A DNA stretch of 64,000 nucleotides from Campylobacter rectus (GCF_004803795.1 NZ_CP012543.1:2108001-2172000), one strand, 5' to 3'; shown: positions 45,548 through 54,981, numbered from the stretch's first letter. Notes: generated from the sequence alone by a model not told the origin. Translations and numbers: made by a program.

Positions 45548-47206
45548 ATGTCAAATCCAAACATTCCTATCGACAAAAGGACGAACCGAGTCGAGCTCAT
45601 CGGGCTAGTGCTTGGGGTTTTGTTCGCGATTTTAGTTTATAAAATTTTCCCTGCAAACGCCGGAGATATCGCGTTAGCGGCGGCAAAGGGCAAAAAACTG
45701 CACGTAGAAGCTATGCCGGTCGTTGCTGCCGTAGCCGCACTGATGGCGGTGTGGTGGATGACCGAGGCCATCGCTCTGCCTGCGACAGCTTTGGTGCCGA
45801 TGGTGGCATTTCCGGTGCTCGGCGTCGATGCGTTTAAGGTAGTCGCCGCGCCGTATGCTTCGGACACTATCTATCTTTTTATGGGCGGCTTCGTGCTGGC
45901 TCTTGCTATGCAAAGGTGGAATCTACACACCAGAATCGCCCTTGCTATCGTGCTTTTAGTAGGCACGAGCCCGAGGCGGCTGGTGGCTGGATTTATGGTG
46001 GCGACGGGATTTTTATCTATGTGGGTGAGCAACACCGCAACCGCCATAATGATGCTACCGGTGGGTCTTAGCGTACTGCATCTAGTAGGACGGCTAACGA
46101 CTCAAAAATGGACGTTTACGGCGATCGAGGACGTGGCGAATTTGGACGAAATTTCGCGCAAAGGCGTGCAAGGCGGCGTGATGAACACGATATTTCACAA
46201 AGGCCGCGACATCGCAAAAGAGATAAAAGAAAAAACGAGCGCCTTTAGCTCAAATTTCGGCATCTCACTGATGCTCGGTATCGCCTACGCCGCCTCGATC
46301 GGCTCGGTGGGCACTATCATCGGCACCCCGCCAAACGCCCTGCTAGTGGCATATATGAAAAACGAATTTAACATCGAGATCGGCTTTTTTGACTGGATGT
46401 TAGTCGGAGTGCCGCTTAGCGTCGTTATGCTTACGGCGTGCTGGTTTTTGCTCACCTACGTACTCTTTAAGCCTGAAATCGGCGAGATACCAAACGGCAA
46501 AAAAGTTATCCAAGACGAGCTAGATAAGCTCGGCCCTATAACCATACCCGAAAAGCTGGTAGGCGTCATCTTCGTAGCCGCCGCCACGTGCTGGATATCG
46601 CTAGGTTTTATCCTAAAGTCATTTGACGTAAAAATCGCCAGTCTAGACGCCATAATCGCGATGAATACGGCGATTTTGCTATTTATCGTGCCGGCAAACA
46701 AAAGCGGTGAGCGTCTCATCGACTGGGACAGCGCCAAAAAGCTGCCGTGGGATATCCTCATACTCTTTGGCGGCGGGCTATCGCTCTCGGCGCAGTTTAG
46801 CAGCAGCGGGTTGTCGCTTTGGATCGGTCATCAGGTCTCGGCACTCGGCGCGCTGCCTATCGCGGCGATCATTATGTCCGTCGTAGCGCTCGTCATTTTC
46901 CTCACCGAGATCACGTCAAACACCGCCACCGCAGCGGCCTTTTTGCCCGTCATCGCAGGCGTTAGCGCCGGACTTGGCTACACCGGCGCAAACGTGATGA
47001 TATTTACGATCCCGGTCGCTATGGCGGCCACGTTTGCCTTTATGCTACCCGTCGCCACGCCGCCAAACGCCATCGCATACGGCTCGGGCTACGTAAAAAT
47101 CAGCTCAATGATAAAAGCGGGAATCTGGCTAAATATCACGGGCACTTTTCTCATCACGGCAGCCGTCGTCTTTATCGCTTCGGCTGTTTTCGGGCTTAAA
47201 ATTTAA
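45548..47206 (+). CDS. DASS-family (SLC13) sodium/anion symporter
   Basis: The 552-residue inner-membrane transporter shows the two SNT signatures of the divalent anion:sodium family, VSNTATAIMMLPVG near 159 and ITSNTATAAAFLPV near 457, each in a helical-hairpin region. About 11-12 membrane segments are expected. A hydrophilic loop with TTQKWTFTAIEDVANLDE is near 180-235. Likely substrates are succinate, malate, fumarate or sulfate. It would add to DcuB in dicarboxylate uptake. It is a single gene. Confidence 0.9.
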   Translation: MSNPNIPIDKRTNRVELIGLVLGVLFAILVYKIFPANAGDIALAAAKGKKLHVEAMPVVAAVAALMAVWWMTEAIALPATALVPMVAFPVLGVDAFKVVAAPYASDTIYLFMGGFVLALAMQRWNLHTRIALAIVLLVGTSPRRLVAGFMVATGFLSMWVSNTATAIMMLPVGLSVLHLVGRLTTQKWTFTAIEDVANLDEISRKGVQGGVMNTIFHKGRDIAKEIKEKTSAFSSNFGISLMLGIAYAASIGSVGTIIGTPPNALLVAYMKNEFNIEIGFFDWMLVGVPLSVVMLTACWFLLTYVLFKPEIGEIPNGKKVIQDELDKLGPITIPEKLVGVIFVAAATCWISLGFILKSFDVKIASLDAIIAMNTAILLFIVPANKSGERLIDWDSAKKLPWDILILFGGGLSLSAQFSSSGLSLWIGHQVSALGALPIAAIIMSVVALVIFLTEITSNTATAAAFLPVIAGVSAGLGYTGANVMIFTIPVAMAATFAFMLPVATPPNAIAYGSGYVKISSMIKAGIWLNITGTFLITAAVVFIASAVFGLKI

Positions 47207-47298
47207 GTAAATTTAGGCGGCTTCGGTCGCTTAAATTTACCCGCATTTAATAGGCGTTGCTGTATCATCGTAAAAATATTTTAATTTAAGGCTACAAA

Positions 47299-48882
47299 AT
47301 GAACGACCTTCAAAAATCCTACGACGAGCTTCCCTATATCTCGGCCGCTTTTTCCGAGACTTCGCCCGCGCGGCTTGAAGCTCTGGCCTCGTTTTTGTCT
47401 TTTACGCCGCCAAGTTCAAAGAGTGCAAAAGTGCTAGAGATCGGCTGCAGCTACGGCGGAAATTTATTTCCTTTTGCTATCGCAAACCCGCAGGCAAAGG
47501 TGCTAGGCATCGATCTAAGCGAAGTGCAGATAAACAAAGCCAAAGAGCTGGCCGCACAAATGCGCGTAGATAATATCGAATTTAAGGCAAAAGATATCTG
47601 CGATTTTACGGATGCGGACGTGAGCGATTACGGGAAATTCGACTACATTATCTGCCACGGCGTTTATAGCTGGGTGCCTGACGTCGTAAAGGATGCGATC
47701 TTAAAAACGATCAAGCGCTTTTTGAGCCCAAACGGCGTCGCCTACGTGAGTTACAACACATATCCCGGCTGGAAGATCAAGGATACGATTAGGGATTTTT
47801 TGCTTTTCGGCACCCGCAACATCGAGGATAAAACCGCAAAGGTGGCTAGGGCTAGAGAGCTTTTAAAAGTGCTTGGTGAATATGCCAAATTTTGCCAAAA
47901 AGACGGCAACGTAAGTCAGATTTTCGTAAATTTCGAGAGTATGAAATTTCATATCGACCACATACTTACAACAAACGATTCCTATATCGCGCACGAGTAT
48001 TTGGAGGTTTTTAATAATCCGATTTATTTTAGAGACTTTGCCGATCACTTGGCAAAAAACGACCTCGCCTATCTCGCCGAAGTCGGACTCGAGGATGTTT
48101 TTCAGTCAAATTTGGGCATAGAGGAATTTGATACGTATATAGATGCGAATTTTGGCTCGCGCATCGAAAAAGAGCAAATGCTTGACTTTCTAACCAACAG
48201 AGTTTTTAGACGCACTATGATAGTGCATAAGGAGCTCATTCCAAACGACTTTAGCGTAAATATCGGAGCCGACGAGCTTTGCAAGCTACATATCTCGGCG
48301 GGTTTTAACAAAGAAAAAGACGGCTACGTCAATACCCAAAGCGCTCCGATGAAATCCGAATACGCCTGGCTTTATCAGGTATTTAACGACGTTTATCCGG
48401 CAAGCGTAAATTTCGCCGACGTCGCAGCGCTTTTAAAAGACGATGAAAACGCGGTAAAATCGGCGTACTTCGGCTTTATGGAGATTTTAGCCGCAGACTG
48501 TGCCAAGCTCACTACATACGAGCGCCCGAAAATCATTTACGAAGCGGGTAAAAGCCGTCTAAAAGAGCGAGTGCGGGGGTATTTTGAGTATTTCTGCACC
48601 GCTAACGAACCCGTGATAAAGATCACCGACGAGCTAAACGTATCCGCAAATTTTTCGCAGTTTGACGCTTTTATCGCGCTTAAATTTAACGGCGAAAACT
48701 CACTCGAAAATATCGTAAAACAGACGGCAAAATTTGCGAGAGAGAGAAATCTGGAGTTTGCCGGCAAAAACGGCGCGACAATAAAAACCGTCAGCAAAAA
48801 CGAATACCAAAAAGCGGCCGAGGACTACGTAAAAGACCTAGAGGTTAAGCTATCTGACGGCGGATTTTTAGAAAATTTCTGA
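47299..48882 (+). CDS. class I methyltransferase with regulatory domain
   Basis: The 527-residue protein has a SAM-binding Rossmann domain in the first ~200 residues: motif I VLEIGCSYGGNLFPFA near 49, VLGIDLSEVQ near 74, and IICHGVYSWVPD near 118. A long C-terminal part corresponds to the 'methyltransferase regulatory domain' found in such proteins. The substrate is unknown. It is cytoplasmic and a single gene 92 bases after the transporter. Confidence 0.88.
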   Translation: MNDLQKSYDELPYISAAFSETSPARLEALASFLSFTPPSSKSAKVLEIGCSYGGNLFPFAIANPQAKVLGIDLSEVQINKAKELAAQMRVDNIEFKAKDICDFTDADVSDYGKFDYIICHGVYSWVPDVVKDAILKTIKRFLSPNGVAYVSYNTYPGWKIKDTIRDFLLFGTRNIEDKTAKVARARELLKVLGEYAKFCQKDGNVSQIFVNFESMKFHIDHILTTNDSYIAHEYLEVFNNPIYFRDFADHLAKNDLAYLAEVGLEDVFQSNLGIEEFDTYIDANFGSRIEKEQMLDFLTNRVFRRTMIVHKELIPNDFSVNIGADELCKLHISAGFNKEKDGYVNTQSAPMKSEYAWLYQVFNDVYPASVNFADVAALLKDDENAVKSAYFGFMEILAADCAKLTTYERPKIIYEAGKSRLKERVRGYFEYFCTANEPVIKITDELNVSANFSQFDAFIALKFNGENSLENIVKQTAKFARERNLEFAGKNGATIKTVSKNEYQKAAEDYVKDLEVKLSDGGFLENF

Positions 48883-49167
48883 TTTTTCTCGGGAGCGGGA
48901 GTGGAAATTTTGCCTCGCTCTCGCCCGCAAATTTGACCATCTCGCTTTAGATAAATTTACAGCGACTAAGAGCAAATTTAGCTACTTGTAAAATTTATGT
49001 GAGGCACCAAAACCCACCCAAATTCAGTGCAAATTCGTAAATTTTAAACGACGGGTTTCGGATGCTAAATTTGATGAATTTATTTAAACGGACGCAGTAA
49101 AATTTAGCGGTCGAATTTAATAAACTCAAATTTTACTTTAGCCCAAAGCGCAAATCTAGGAGCTAAA

Positions 49168-49260
49168 ATGCCAAAAATCGTAAATTTTTTCAAATGCATC
49201 TGCAGATATTTTTGCGGGCAAGGTTTTGTCGCACAAGGTTTCTCACAGCTGTGTTTTTAG
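49168..49260 (+). CDS. 30-residue ORF, in frame with the next gene
   Basis: An ATG with a good TAGGAG ribosome binding site (49157-49162) opens a 30-codon Cys/Phe-rich frame (MPKIVNFFKCICRYFCGQG) that ends at TAG 49258-49260. The downstream membrane-protein frame is in the same phase with no other stop between. This may therefore be the true start of that gene interrupted by an amber codon, or a separate short peptide. Confidence 0.4.
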   Translation: MPKIVNFFKCICRYFCGQGFVAQGFSQLCF

Positions 49261-49281
49261 CGGCGAAATAGCGCATTTTGG

Positions 49282-49671
49282 TTGATAGATAACGAGATAT
49301 TCGGCCCGGTTACGATCGGGATTTTGGGCGATATATTCTTTTCGATATTTTGCTACTTTATCATAAATGCGTATTTTTTTTGGTATTTTGCTCCTATTTG
49401 CTATTTAGAGCCTATTTTTTCGCGCCGGCTCAAATTTATCCGGCTGGTGCTCGCTATTTTTATACCGGCAGGCTGCATTTACGGCTATTTTGACGCCGAT
49501 ATAGACCGCCAAAAAGAGGAGTATTCGCCGGCTTTTATCGCATCTTTAGTCGCGATTTGCATTTACGTTTTGGTCGCAACTTTTGCGCCGAACAGCTTTT
49601 TGATGATCCTCTACGCGATCATTTATACGCTTAGCTTCTGCGCATCGGCATGGCCGGTGTTTCACTGGTAA
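49282..49671 (+). CDS. small four-helix membrane protein of unknown function
   Basis: The 129-residue frame begins with TTG at 49282 and has four membrane segments (about 10-32, 50-64, 84-100 and 105-123). There is no convincing ribosome binding site before the TTG, while a strong one lies 120 bases upstream in the same frame before an ATG and an in-frame TAG. No family is recognised. It could be a truncated product or a pseudogene of a longer protein. Confidence 0.55.
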   Translation: MIDNEIFGPVTIGILGDIFFSIFCYFIINAYFFWYFAPICYLEPIFSRRLKFIRLVLAIFIPAGCIYGYFDADIDRQKEEYSPAFIASLVAICIYVLVATFAPNSFLMILYAIIYTLSFCASAWPVFHW

Positions 49672-49932
49672 CTTTTTAGATACCCTTTGCTCGCTTGCCT
49701 GGGCATTTTATTTTAAATCCAAATTTAAAAAAACGCTTGCTAAAAATACCGAAAGCGAGAGTAAAATTTAAAGCCGAATACCGACTTATTCGATAAATTT
49801 TATCGCGACGCAAATCCGTCAAATTTAAAGTCGAATTTGACGGCATAAATCCTACCGCGCACAAGTCGAACGAATTTTAAAATTTCGCCCGAATTTTATA
49901 AGCCGAATTTGCGCAAAAGCCAAAGCGAACGC

Positions 49933-50694
49933 CTATACTACGGTTAAAAATTTCCTAACCGTGATGCAAAGTATCACCGAGATGAGCGCGATCATCCAGC
50001 GCTTTTGAGCTTTTTTACCGATCTTGTGCGAGGTTTTGACGCCGGCATAAACGCCCGCTAGCGAGCCAAGCCCCAATAACACGCCGATGTCGTAATGCAC
50101 GAGCCCGTGTGCGGCGAGGCTGAGAAAGCCCGCGCTTGAGGAAAATATCACGAAAAATAGCCCCGTACTTACGGCCTTTTTGATATCGTAGTTTAAAAAG
50201 CTGATCAAAATAGGCATCACGAACACAGAGCCGCCGATGCCCACGCTGATCGCTACGGCGCCCACCGCAAGCCCCACGATAAAGAGCAAAATTTTTGATT
50301 CGTTAGCCTTGCCGGCGGGCTCGGTCGGGGTTTTAAAGAGTTTGATTAGATTTATGATCTGCACCAAAATGAGCGTGCCGAGCAGAAATTTCGACGAAAA
50401 GTAGCTTACGATAAAGCCGCTGCTAAGCGCGCCGCAAAAGCCTCCGAACCCCAGCACCAGCGCAGGCGCGACGTCAAGCATTTTGTTTTTAAAATTTACG
50501 AACGAACCGAAGATCGAGCTAAAGATCATTTGCATGATACTGATGCCGATGGCGTATTTGATATCGTAACCAAAAAGCATCATCGCAGGCACTACGACTG
50601 TGCCGCCGCCGATACCGAAAAATCCGCTGATAAAACCCACCACGACGCCGATGAGAATGTATTGTAAGCTCAAAAAAGAGATCATTTCTTGCAT
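49933..50694 (-). CDS. TSUP-family (TauE/SafE) membrane permease
   Basis: The 253-residue permease has about eight membrane segments and the TSUP half-repeats GFISGFFGIGGGTVVVPAM near the N-terminus and VGIGGSVFVMPILIS near the middle. Family members export or import sulfite, sulfoacetate or related anions. Start at 50694 is preferred over 50721 since AAGGAAATAAA precedes this ATG. It diverges from the DUF302 gene, which often accompanies sulfur-related loci, so a joint sulfur role is possible but unproved. Confidence 0.88.
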   Translation of the reverse strand: MQEMISFLSLQYILIGVVVGFISGFFGIGGGTVVVPAMMLFGYDIKYAIGISIMQMIFSSIFGSFVNFKNKMLDVAPALVLGFGGFCGALSSGFIVSYFSSKFLLGTLILVQIINLIKLFKTPTEPAGKANESKILLFIVGLAVGAVAISVGIGGSVFVMPILISFLNYDIKKAVSTGLFFVIFSSSAGFLSLAAHGLVHYDIGVLLGLGSLAGVYAGVKTSHKIGKKAQKRWMIALISVILCITVRKFLTVV

Positions 50695-50735
50695 TTTATT
50701 TCCTTGCCGTGATTTTAACATTTACTGTTTTAATT

Positions 50736-50741
50736 TATAAT
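50736..50741 (+). promoter_or_regulatory. -10 box of DUF302 gene
   Basis: TATAAT lies 24 bases before the ATG at 50765, in a T-rich setting, with AAAGGAGA between. The distance fits a short untranslated leader. Confidence 0.6.
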
Positions 50742-50764
50742 TATTGCTTTTTAAAGGAGAAAAT

Positions 50765-51205
50765 ATGAAAAAATCTATAGTTACATTTGCGGCCGCTACC
50801 GCGCTGGCAAGCACTCTAAGCGCATCTCACCTGACCACCGCACAAAGCGATCTTAGCGTGGACGAAGCGGTGAAAAAATTCGAAAAAGCCGTAGCGTCTC
50901 GCAATATAACGGTATTTGACGTGATCGAACACTCAAAGCTAGCCGATAAAGTGGGGCTTAAGATGACCGACACGACGGTGGTGATAGTAGGCTCGCCGAA
51001 AATCGGCACGCTTTTGATGCAGTGCGAGCCTAAAATCGCGCTTGAACTGCCGCTTAAATTTTTGTTTTACAAAGATGGCGACAAAACCGTGATCGCCTAC
51101 GAGGATATAAAAAATATCGCTGCCAGATACGGCGCGCAAGAGTGCGATGCGGTGAGCAAACTAAGCGGAGCGCAGGCGAACCTGCTAAAAGATATGGCGA
51201 AATAA
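50765..51205 (+). CDS. exported DUF302 protein
   Basis: The 146-residue protein starts at ATG 50765 behind AAAGGAGA. A signal peptide (1-20, ending TLSAS) is followed by a DUF302 domain: NITVFDVIEHSKLADKVG, TTVVIVGSPKIGTLLM and ALELPLKFLFYKD. DUF302 proteins are small periplasmic proteins of unresolved function, often next to sulfur or redox genes. The divergent neighbour is a TSUP permease. The truncated trpE remnant lies directly downstream. Confidence 0.88.
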   Translation: MKKSIVTFAAATALASTLSASHLTTAQSDLSVDEAVKKFEKAVASRNITVFDVIEHSKLADKVGLKMTDTTVVIVGSPKIGTLLMQCEPKIALELPLKFLFYKDGDKTVIAYEDIKNIAARYGAQECDAVSKLSGAQANLLKDMAK

Positions 51206-51309
51206 ATCTTTTCTCGCTATCTTGGCAACCTGCTTTCGCAAGGCGCGCATCAGCCGACAAACAATGCGCAAAAAGGCAAAGCAAATATAAAATTTAACTG
51301 ATTTAGACG

Positions 51310-52340
51310 GCGAAAAAGAGCATTTTCTAAGCATCGCCGAGCGCGCTAAAAAGTATCTAAAAGCGGCGACGTCTTTCAAATCGTGCTCGCCGAGCAGCTA
51401 AAACCGGCCTCGGACGTGGATAGTCTCGACTTCTACCGAGCGCCGAGCTGTGCCCCGAGCCCGTATATGTTTCACTTTCGACCCGTTACGGCGACGTTGC
51501 GGGCCCGGTCCCGAGCTAGTCTGCGAGATCAAAGAGGGCAAATTTACGTCGCGCCCATAGCAGGCACGCGCGAACACGGCAAAGACGCGATAAAGACGCC
51601 GCGCTCGAGCGCGAGTTGCTCGATGACGAAAAGGGACCAGCCGAGCTAAAACGCTCATCGACCTCGCTCGTAACGACATCGGCTGCGTCAGCAAGCCAAA
51701 AAGCGTCGCGGCTAAAATCCATGCGCATCGTGCGCTACGAGAACGTGATGCACATCGTCTCGGAACGTCTACGACGCGAAAGCGGGCGATCAGGACGCCT
51801 TTGACGCGGTGCAGGCAGCATTTTCCCCGCAGGCACTCTTAATGGCACGCCAAAAATACGCGCCGTTAAGATCATCACCTAGCTTGAGTCATATAGACTC
51901 AACGCCTACGGCGGCGGCATCGGATTTTTCATTTAACGGCGATGCGCAGATGGCGATTTTGATTAAAAGCAATATTTGCACGTAAATTTGACGGCAAATT
52001 CCGCGGCTACGCTGATTTTAACGGGCAAATTCGCTACTGCAAATTTAGCGCAAACGACTCGGACTTGAACGCCAAATTTAACGAAACGGCAGGCAAATTT
52101 GCCGGTACGGGCGAGCATGACCCGCACCTTGACGACGCTAACGGGGCTAAATTTAACGTCGAACGTGCAAGCGAGTCAAATTTAACGAGCGGCGAACTCG
52201 AGGGAAATTTTGCCGAAATTTTCGTACAAACTAGAGCTGACATCGTGATAGACGGCGTTCCAGGATACGAATATAAAGAAATTTGCAAAAAACGAATCTC
52301 GGTGCTAAACGTGTTTGCGAAAAACGCAAAGGAAATTTGA
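51310..52340 (+). pseudogene. trpE: anthranilate synthase component I remnant
   Basis: Fragments of the C-terminal chorismate-binding domain of TrpE occur in order but in changing frames: EHFLSIAERAKKYLKA, then GDVFQIVLAEQLKPASDVDS, SPYMFHFR, ELVCEIKEGKFTSRP, IAGTREHGKDA, LIDLARNDIGCVSKPKS, NVMHIVSE, and at the end RADIVIDGVPGYEYKE. Frame breaks occur near 51366, 51490-51560 and 51640-51830. The N-terminal ~200 codons are missing, and a low-complexity AKFN-rich stretch sits at about 52060-52200. It stands where an intact trpE precedes trpGD in C. jejuni. A terminator follows it. Confidence 0.9.
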
Positions 52341-52360
52341 GAAATATAAATTTGGGCTTT

Positions 52361-52397
52361 AAGTAAAAAACAACCGTTTAAGGTTGTTTTTTACTTT
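52361..52397 (+). terminator. strong intrinsic terminator after trpE remnant
   Basis: AAGTAAAAAACAACC and GGTTGTTTTTTACTT form a perfect 15-bp stem around a 6-base loop, with a T run inside the right arm. It should cut trpGD off from any promoter of the trpE remnant. Confidence 0.85.
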
Positions 52398-52401
52398 GTT
52401 G

Positions 52402-52514
52402 TAAAGGGGGTGGGGGCTTAATTTTGCTTCGCCATGCTCGCAACTGCAAGCAGACGCGAAGTCGCTCCCCACCCCCTTTAATCCCCCCCCCTACGACGCT
52501 TTTAAGGTGGCGAC
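52402..52514. repeat. GC-rich hairpin module of dispersed repeat, copy B
   Basis: TAAAGGGGGTGGGG (52402-52415) and its exact complement (52467-52480) form a 14-bp inverted repeat with a 51-base loop that contains GCGAAGTCGCT next to the right arm. A C9 tract (52483-52491) and a CTACGACGCTTTTAAGGTGG core follow. The core and loop match copy A (15207-15293) only as reverse complement. Confidence 0.78.
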
Positions 52515-52560
52515 TTGGCTTTGCTGACGCAAAGCGTCGCAAATTTTAAATTTGAGTTTT

Positions 52561-52760
52561 CAAGATGTGGGTCTCGGTGGGTAAAATTTGCAAATTTAGC
52601 CAAATTTGACTTCAAATTTGAGCGTAAAGAGTCAAGGCGAAGTATCGTGAGATGATTTTTGGGGTTTTGAAGTTAAAATTTGACGAAGATAAGGCATGTA
52701 GCCTATCGAGTCAAATTTTAACAAAATCCACAAAAAGCACTCGCGAGACAAGCCGCCAAA
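52561..52760 (+). repeat. tail module of dispersed repeat, copy B
   Basis: About 200 bases match 15340-15568 in the same orientation, lacking a ~35-base internal segment present there. It runs up to the ribosome binding site of trpGD, so the trpGD promoter must lie within or before the repeat. Confidence 0.82.
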
Positions 52761-52771
52761 AAGGAGAAATT

Positions 52772-54385
52772 TTGATTTTATTGATCGACAACTACGATAG
52801 TTTCGTATTTAACGTGGAGCAGTATCTGCGCGAACTAACCTCCGAGGAAGTGCGCTGCGTGCGCAACGACAAGATCACGATGGATGAGATCCGCAGGCTA
52901 AATCCGAGCAAGATCATACTAAGCCCGGGCCCAAAGCACCCGCAAGATAGCGGCATTTGTTTAGAAATTTTACGAAGCGACATCGCCGCGCCCGTGCTTG
53001 GAATCTGCCTCGGACATCAGGCGATCGGGCTTGCGAACGGCGCAAAAATCAAACGCCTGCAAAAGCCATATCACGGCAAAACCTCGCTCATAAAAGTTAG
53101 CCACAAAGAGCCGCTATTTACAGGGCTACCGGACGAATTTGAGGTCATGCGCTACCACTCGCTTTACGTGGACGAGCTACCGTCAAATTTGCAGGTCACG
53201 GCCGTGAGCGAAGACGGCGTAGTGATGGCGCTTAGCGTCAAAGACAGGCCGATTTTCGGCATCCAGTTTTACCCCGAGAGCTACTTCACGCAGTACGGCA
53301 AAAAAATCATCGAAAATTTCATCAACTACGAAGCAGCGCCTGCGGCCGAAGTCGCCAAAGAGCCGAGAATCCGCCCGCTCAAGCCGTTTCTGATCAAACT
53401 ACAAGAAAACGAGCGCCTGGACGATCGCGACTTTGAGCAAATTTGCGAAATCATCGCGAGCAAAGAGTACGAGATCACGCAGCTAGCCGCACTTTTGGTA
53501 CTGATCAGCGAAAAAAGCCTCTATCCGCAAAGCCTAGCAAGCCTTGTCAAAAATATCCTAAAATACTCGCAGACCTACCGCGATCCCTCGCCGATGATCG
53601 ATCTTTGCGGCACGGGTGGCGACGGCTTTAGGACGATAAATATCTCGACCACCGTCGCGTTTATCCTCGCAAGTATGGGCGTCAAAGTCGCAAAGCACGG
53701 AAACAAAGCGGTTTCCAGCAAATCAGGTAGCTCGGACGTGCTTGAGATTTTGGGCGTTCAAAACTCAAATTCTCTCCTGCGACAGCGCGAGCTGCTAAAC
53801 GATAAAAACTTAGCCTTTTTCCACGCGCCGTTTTTCCACCCGCTCGTAGGCGAAGTGCGCGAGGTGCGCCGGCGCCTGGGTATCCGCACGGTTTTTAACG
53901 TGCTCGGTCCGCTGCTAAATCCAAATTTAGCGCTCAAAAATCAGCTTGCAGGCGTATATCACAAGCCCGTTTTGCGCCTGTATGCCGAGACTCTGCAGCT
54001 GCTCGGACGCGAGCGAGCGCTGGTCGTTCGCGGCGAGGACGGACTAGACGAGATCAGTCTGTGTGACGAGACGCGCGTCGTGGAGCTGCGAGGAGGCCAG
54101 ATCAGCGAGTACAGCATCACGCCCGAGCAGTTTGGTTTCAAGCGGGCGTTTCACAGCGAGATCGAGGGCAGCGACGGCGAACAAAATGCCGAGATTTTAA
54201 AGCAAATTTTAAAAGGCGAGCTGGACGGACCGAAATTTGACATCGTAGTGCTAAACGCGATGTTTGCGCTATATTGCGCGGATGTCGTGGCAAGCCCTGC
54301 GGAGGCTAAGCCGCTCATTTTAGAGGCGATCGGATCGGGCAAGGTTTACCGCTACTTCGAGAACTACGTGCGAGACGATGCATGA
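52772..54385 (+). CDS. trpGD: fused anthranilate synthase glutaminase / anthranilate phosphoribosyltransferase; glutaminase His lost
   Basis: The start is TTG at 52772 with AAGGAG 5 bases upstream, giving 537 residues. Residues 1-190 are a class I glutamine amidotransferase (TrpG): SPGPKHPQDSG, nucleophile Cys79 in LGICLGHQ, and RYHSLYV. The motif that should be QFHPES reads QFYPES (Tyr167), so the catalytic His is missing. Residues about 200-537 are TrpD with DLCGTGGDGFRT and KHGNKAVSSKSGSSD intact, which converts anthranilate and PRPP to phosphoribosylanthranilate. With trpE broken, glutaminase partnership is gone. It overlaps trpF by 4 bases. Confidence 0.93.
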   Translation: MILLIDNYDSFVFNVEQYLRELTSEEVRCVRNDKITMDEIRRLNPSKIILSPGPKHPQDSGICLEILRSDIAAPVLGICLGHQAIGLANGAKIKRLQKPYHGKTSLIKVSHKEPLFTGLPDEFEVMRYHSLYVDELPSNLQVTAVSEDGVVMALSVKDRPIFGIQFYPESYFTQYGKKIIENFINYEAAPAAEVAKEPRIRPLKPFLIKLQENERLDDRDFEQICEIIASKEYEITQLAALLVLISEKSLYPQSLASLVKNILKYSQTYRDPSPMIDLCGTGGDGFRTINISTTVAFILASMGVKVAKHGNKAVSSKSGSSDVLEILGVQNSNSLLRQRELLNDKNLAFFHAPFFHPLVGEVREVRRRLGIRTVFNVLGPLLNPNLALKNQLAGVYHKPVLRLYAETLQLLGRERALVVRGEDGLDEISLCDETRVVELRGGQISEYSITPEQFGFKRAFHSEIEGSDGEQNAEILKQILKGELDGPKFDIVVLNAMFALYCADVVASPAEAKPLILEAIGSGKVYRYFENYVRDDA

Positions 54386-54981
54386 CGCTAGTTAAAATTT
54401 GCGGTATCAAAACGCCTGCGGAGGCGTGCGAGGTGGCGAGCCTGGACGTTGATTTTTTGGGCGTGATATTTGCTAAAAGCAAACGTCAAGTGAGCGCACG
54501 GACGGCGCGCGAGATAGCTGATATCGCGCACGCGGCGGGTAAAAAATGCGTCGGAGTTTTTGCAGAGCAAAGCGACTGCGAGATAATGGAAATCTGCGAA
54601 TTTGCCGCGCTTGACGTGGTGCAGATCCACGACGAAGTTAGCTCAAATTTATACGCAAATTTAAAGGCGATGGGGCTAGAGATTTGGCGCGTTTATAGCG
54701 TGCTGGATAAGCTACCCGCCGTAGATACCGCGCTTTGCGATATGCCGCTTTTTGACTGCAAGGGCGAAAACGCCGGCGGAAACGGCATCAGTTTTGATTG
54801 GGAGATTTTGCGGGGGGTCAAATTTGACTTCGGCATGGCGGGCGGTATCGGCGAACATAACGCGCGCGAGGCGATCAAATTTAACCCACGAGTGCTTGAC
54901 CTAAACTCAAAAGTCGAGGATGAAAACGGCGTAAAATCGGCTGAAAAAATAAGGAAAATTTTGGAGCTGATAAAGGCGTAA
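54382..54981 (+). CDS. trpF: phosphoribosylanthranilate isomerase
   Basis: The 199-residue TIM-barrel enzyme carries out the third step of tryptophan synthesis. The catalytic Cys is in LVKICGIKTPAEA (residue 7), the Asp partner is in SCDMPLFDCKGENAGG, here seen as ALCDMPLFD near residue 115, and GGIGEHNAREAI forms the phosphate site. It starts inside trpGD (ATGA overlap). trpC is not in this cluster, as in C. jejuni, where it lies elsewhere. Confidence 0.94.
   Translation: MTLVKICGIKTPAEACEVASLDVDFLGVIFAKSKRQVSARTAREIADIAHAAGKKCVGVFAEQSDCEIMEICEFAALDVVQIHDEVSSNLYANLKAMGLEIWRVYSVLDKLPAVDTALCDMPLFDCKGENAGGNGISFDWEILRGVKFDFGMAGGIGEHNAREAIKFNPRVLDLNSKVEDENGVKSAEKIRKILELIKA

Noticed and set aside
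52652-52771. 40-codon N-terminal extension of trpGD
   Set aside because: The extension is repeat sequence shared with 15.4-15.6 kb; TTG 52772 has AAGGAG at the right distance and begins at the TrpG core.
52361-52771. Trp attenuator
   Set aside because: There is a terminator but no short ORF with consecutive Trp codons and no alternative pairing that I could see.
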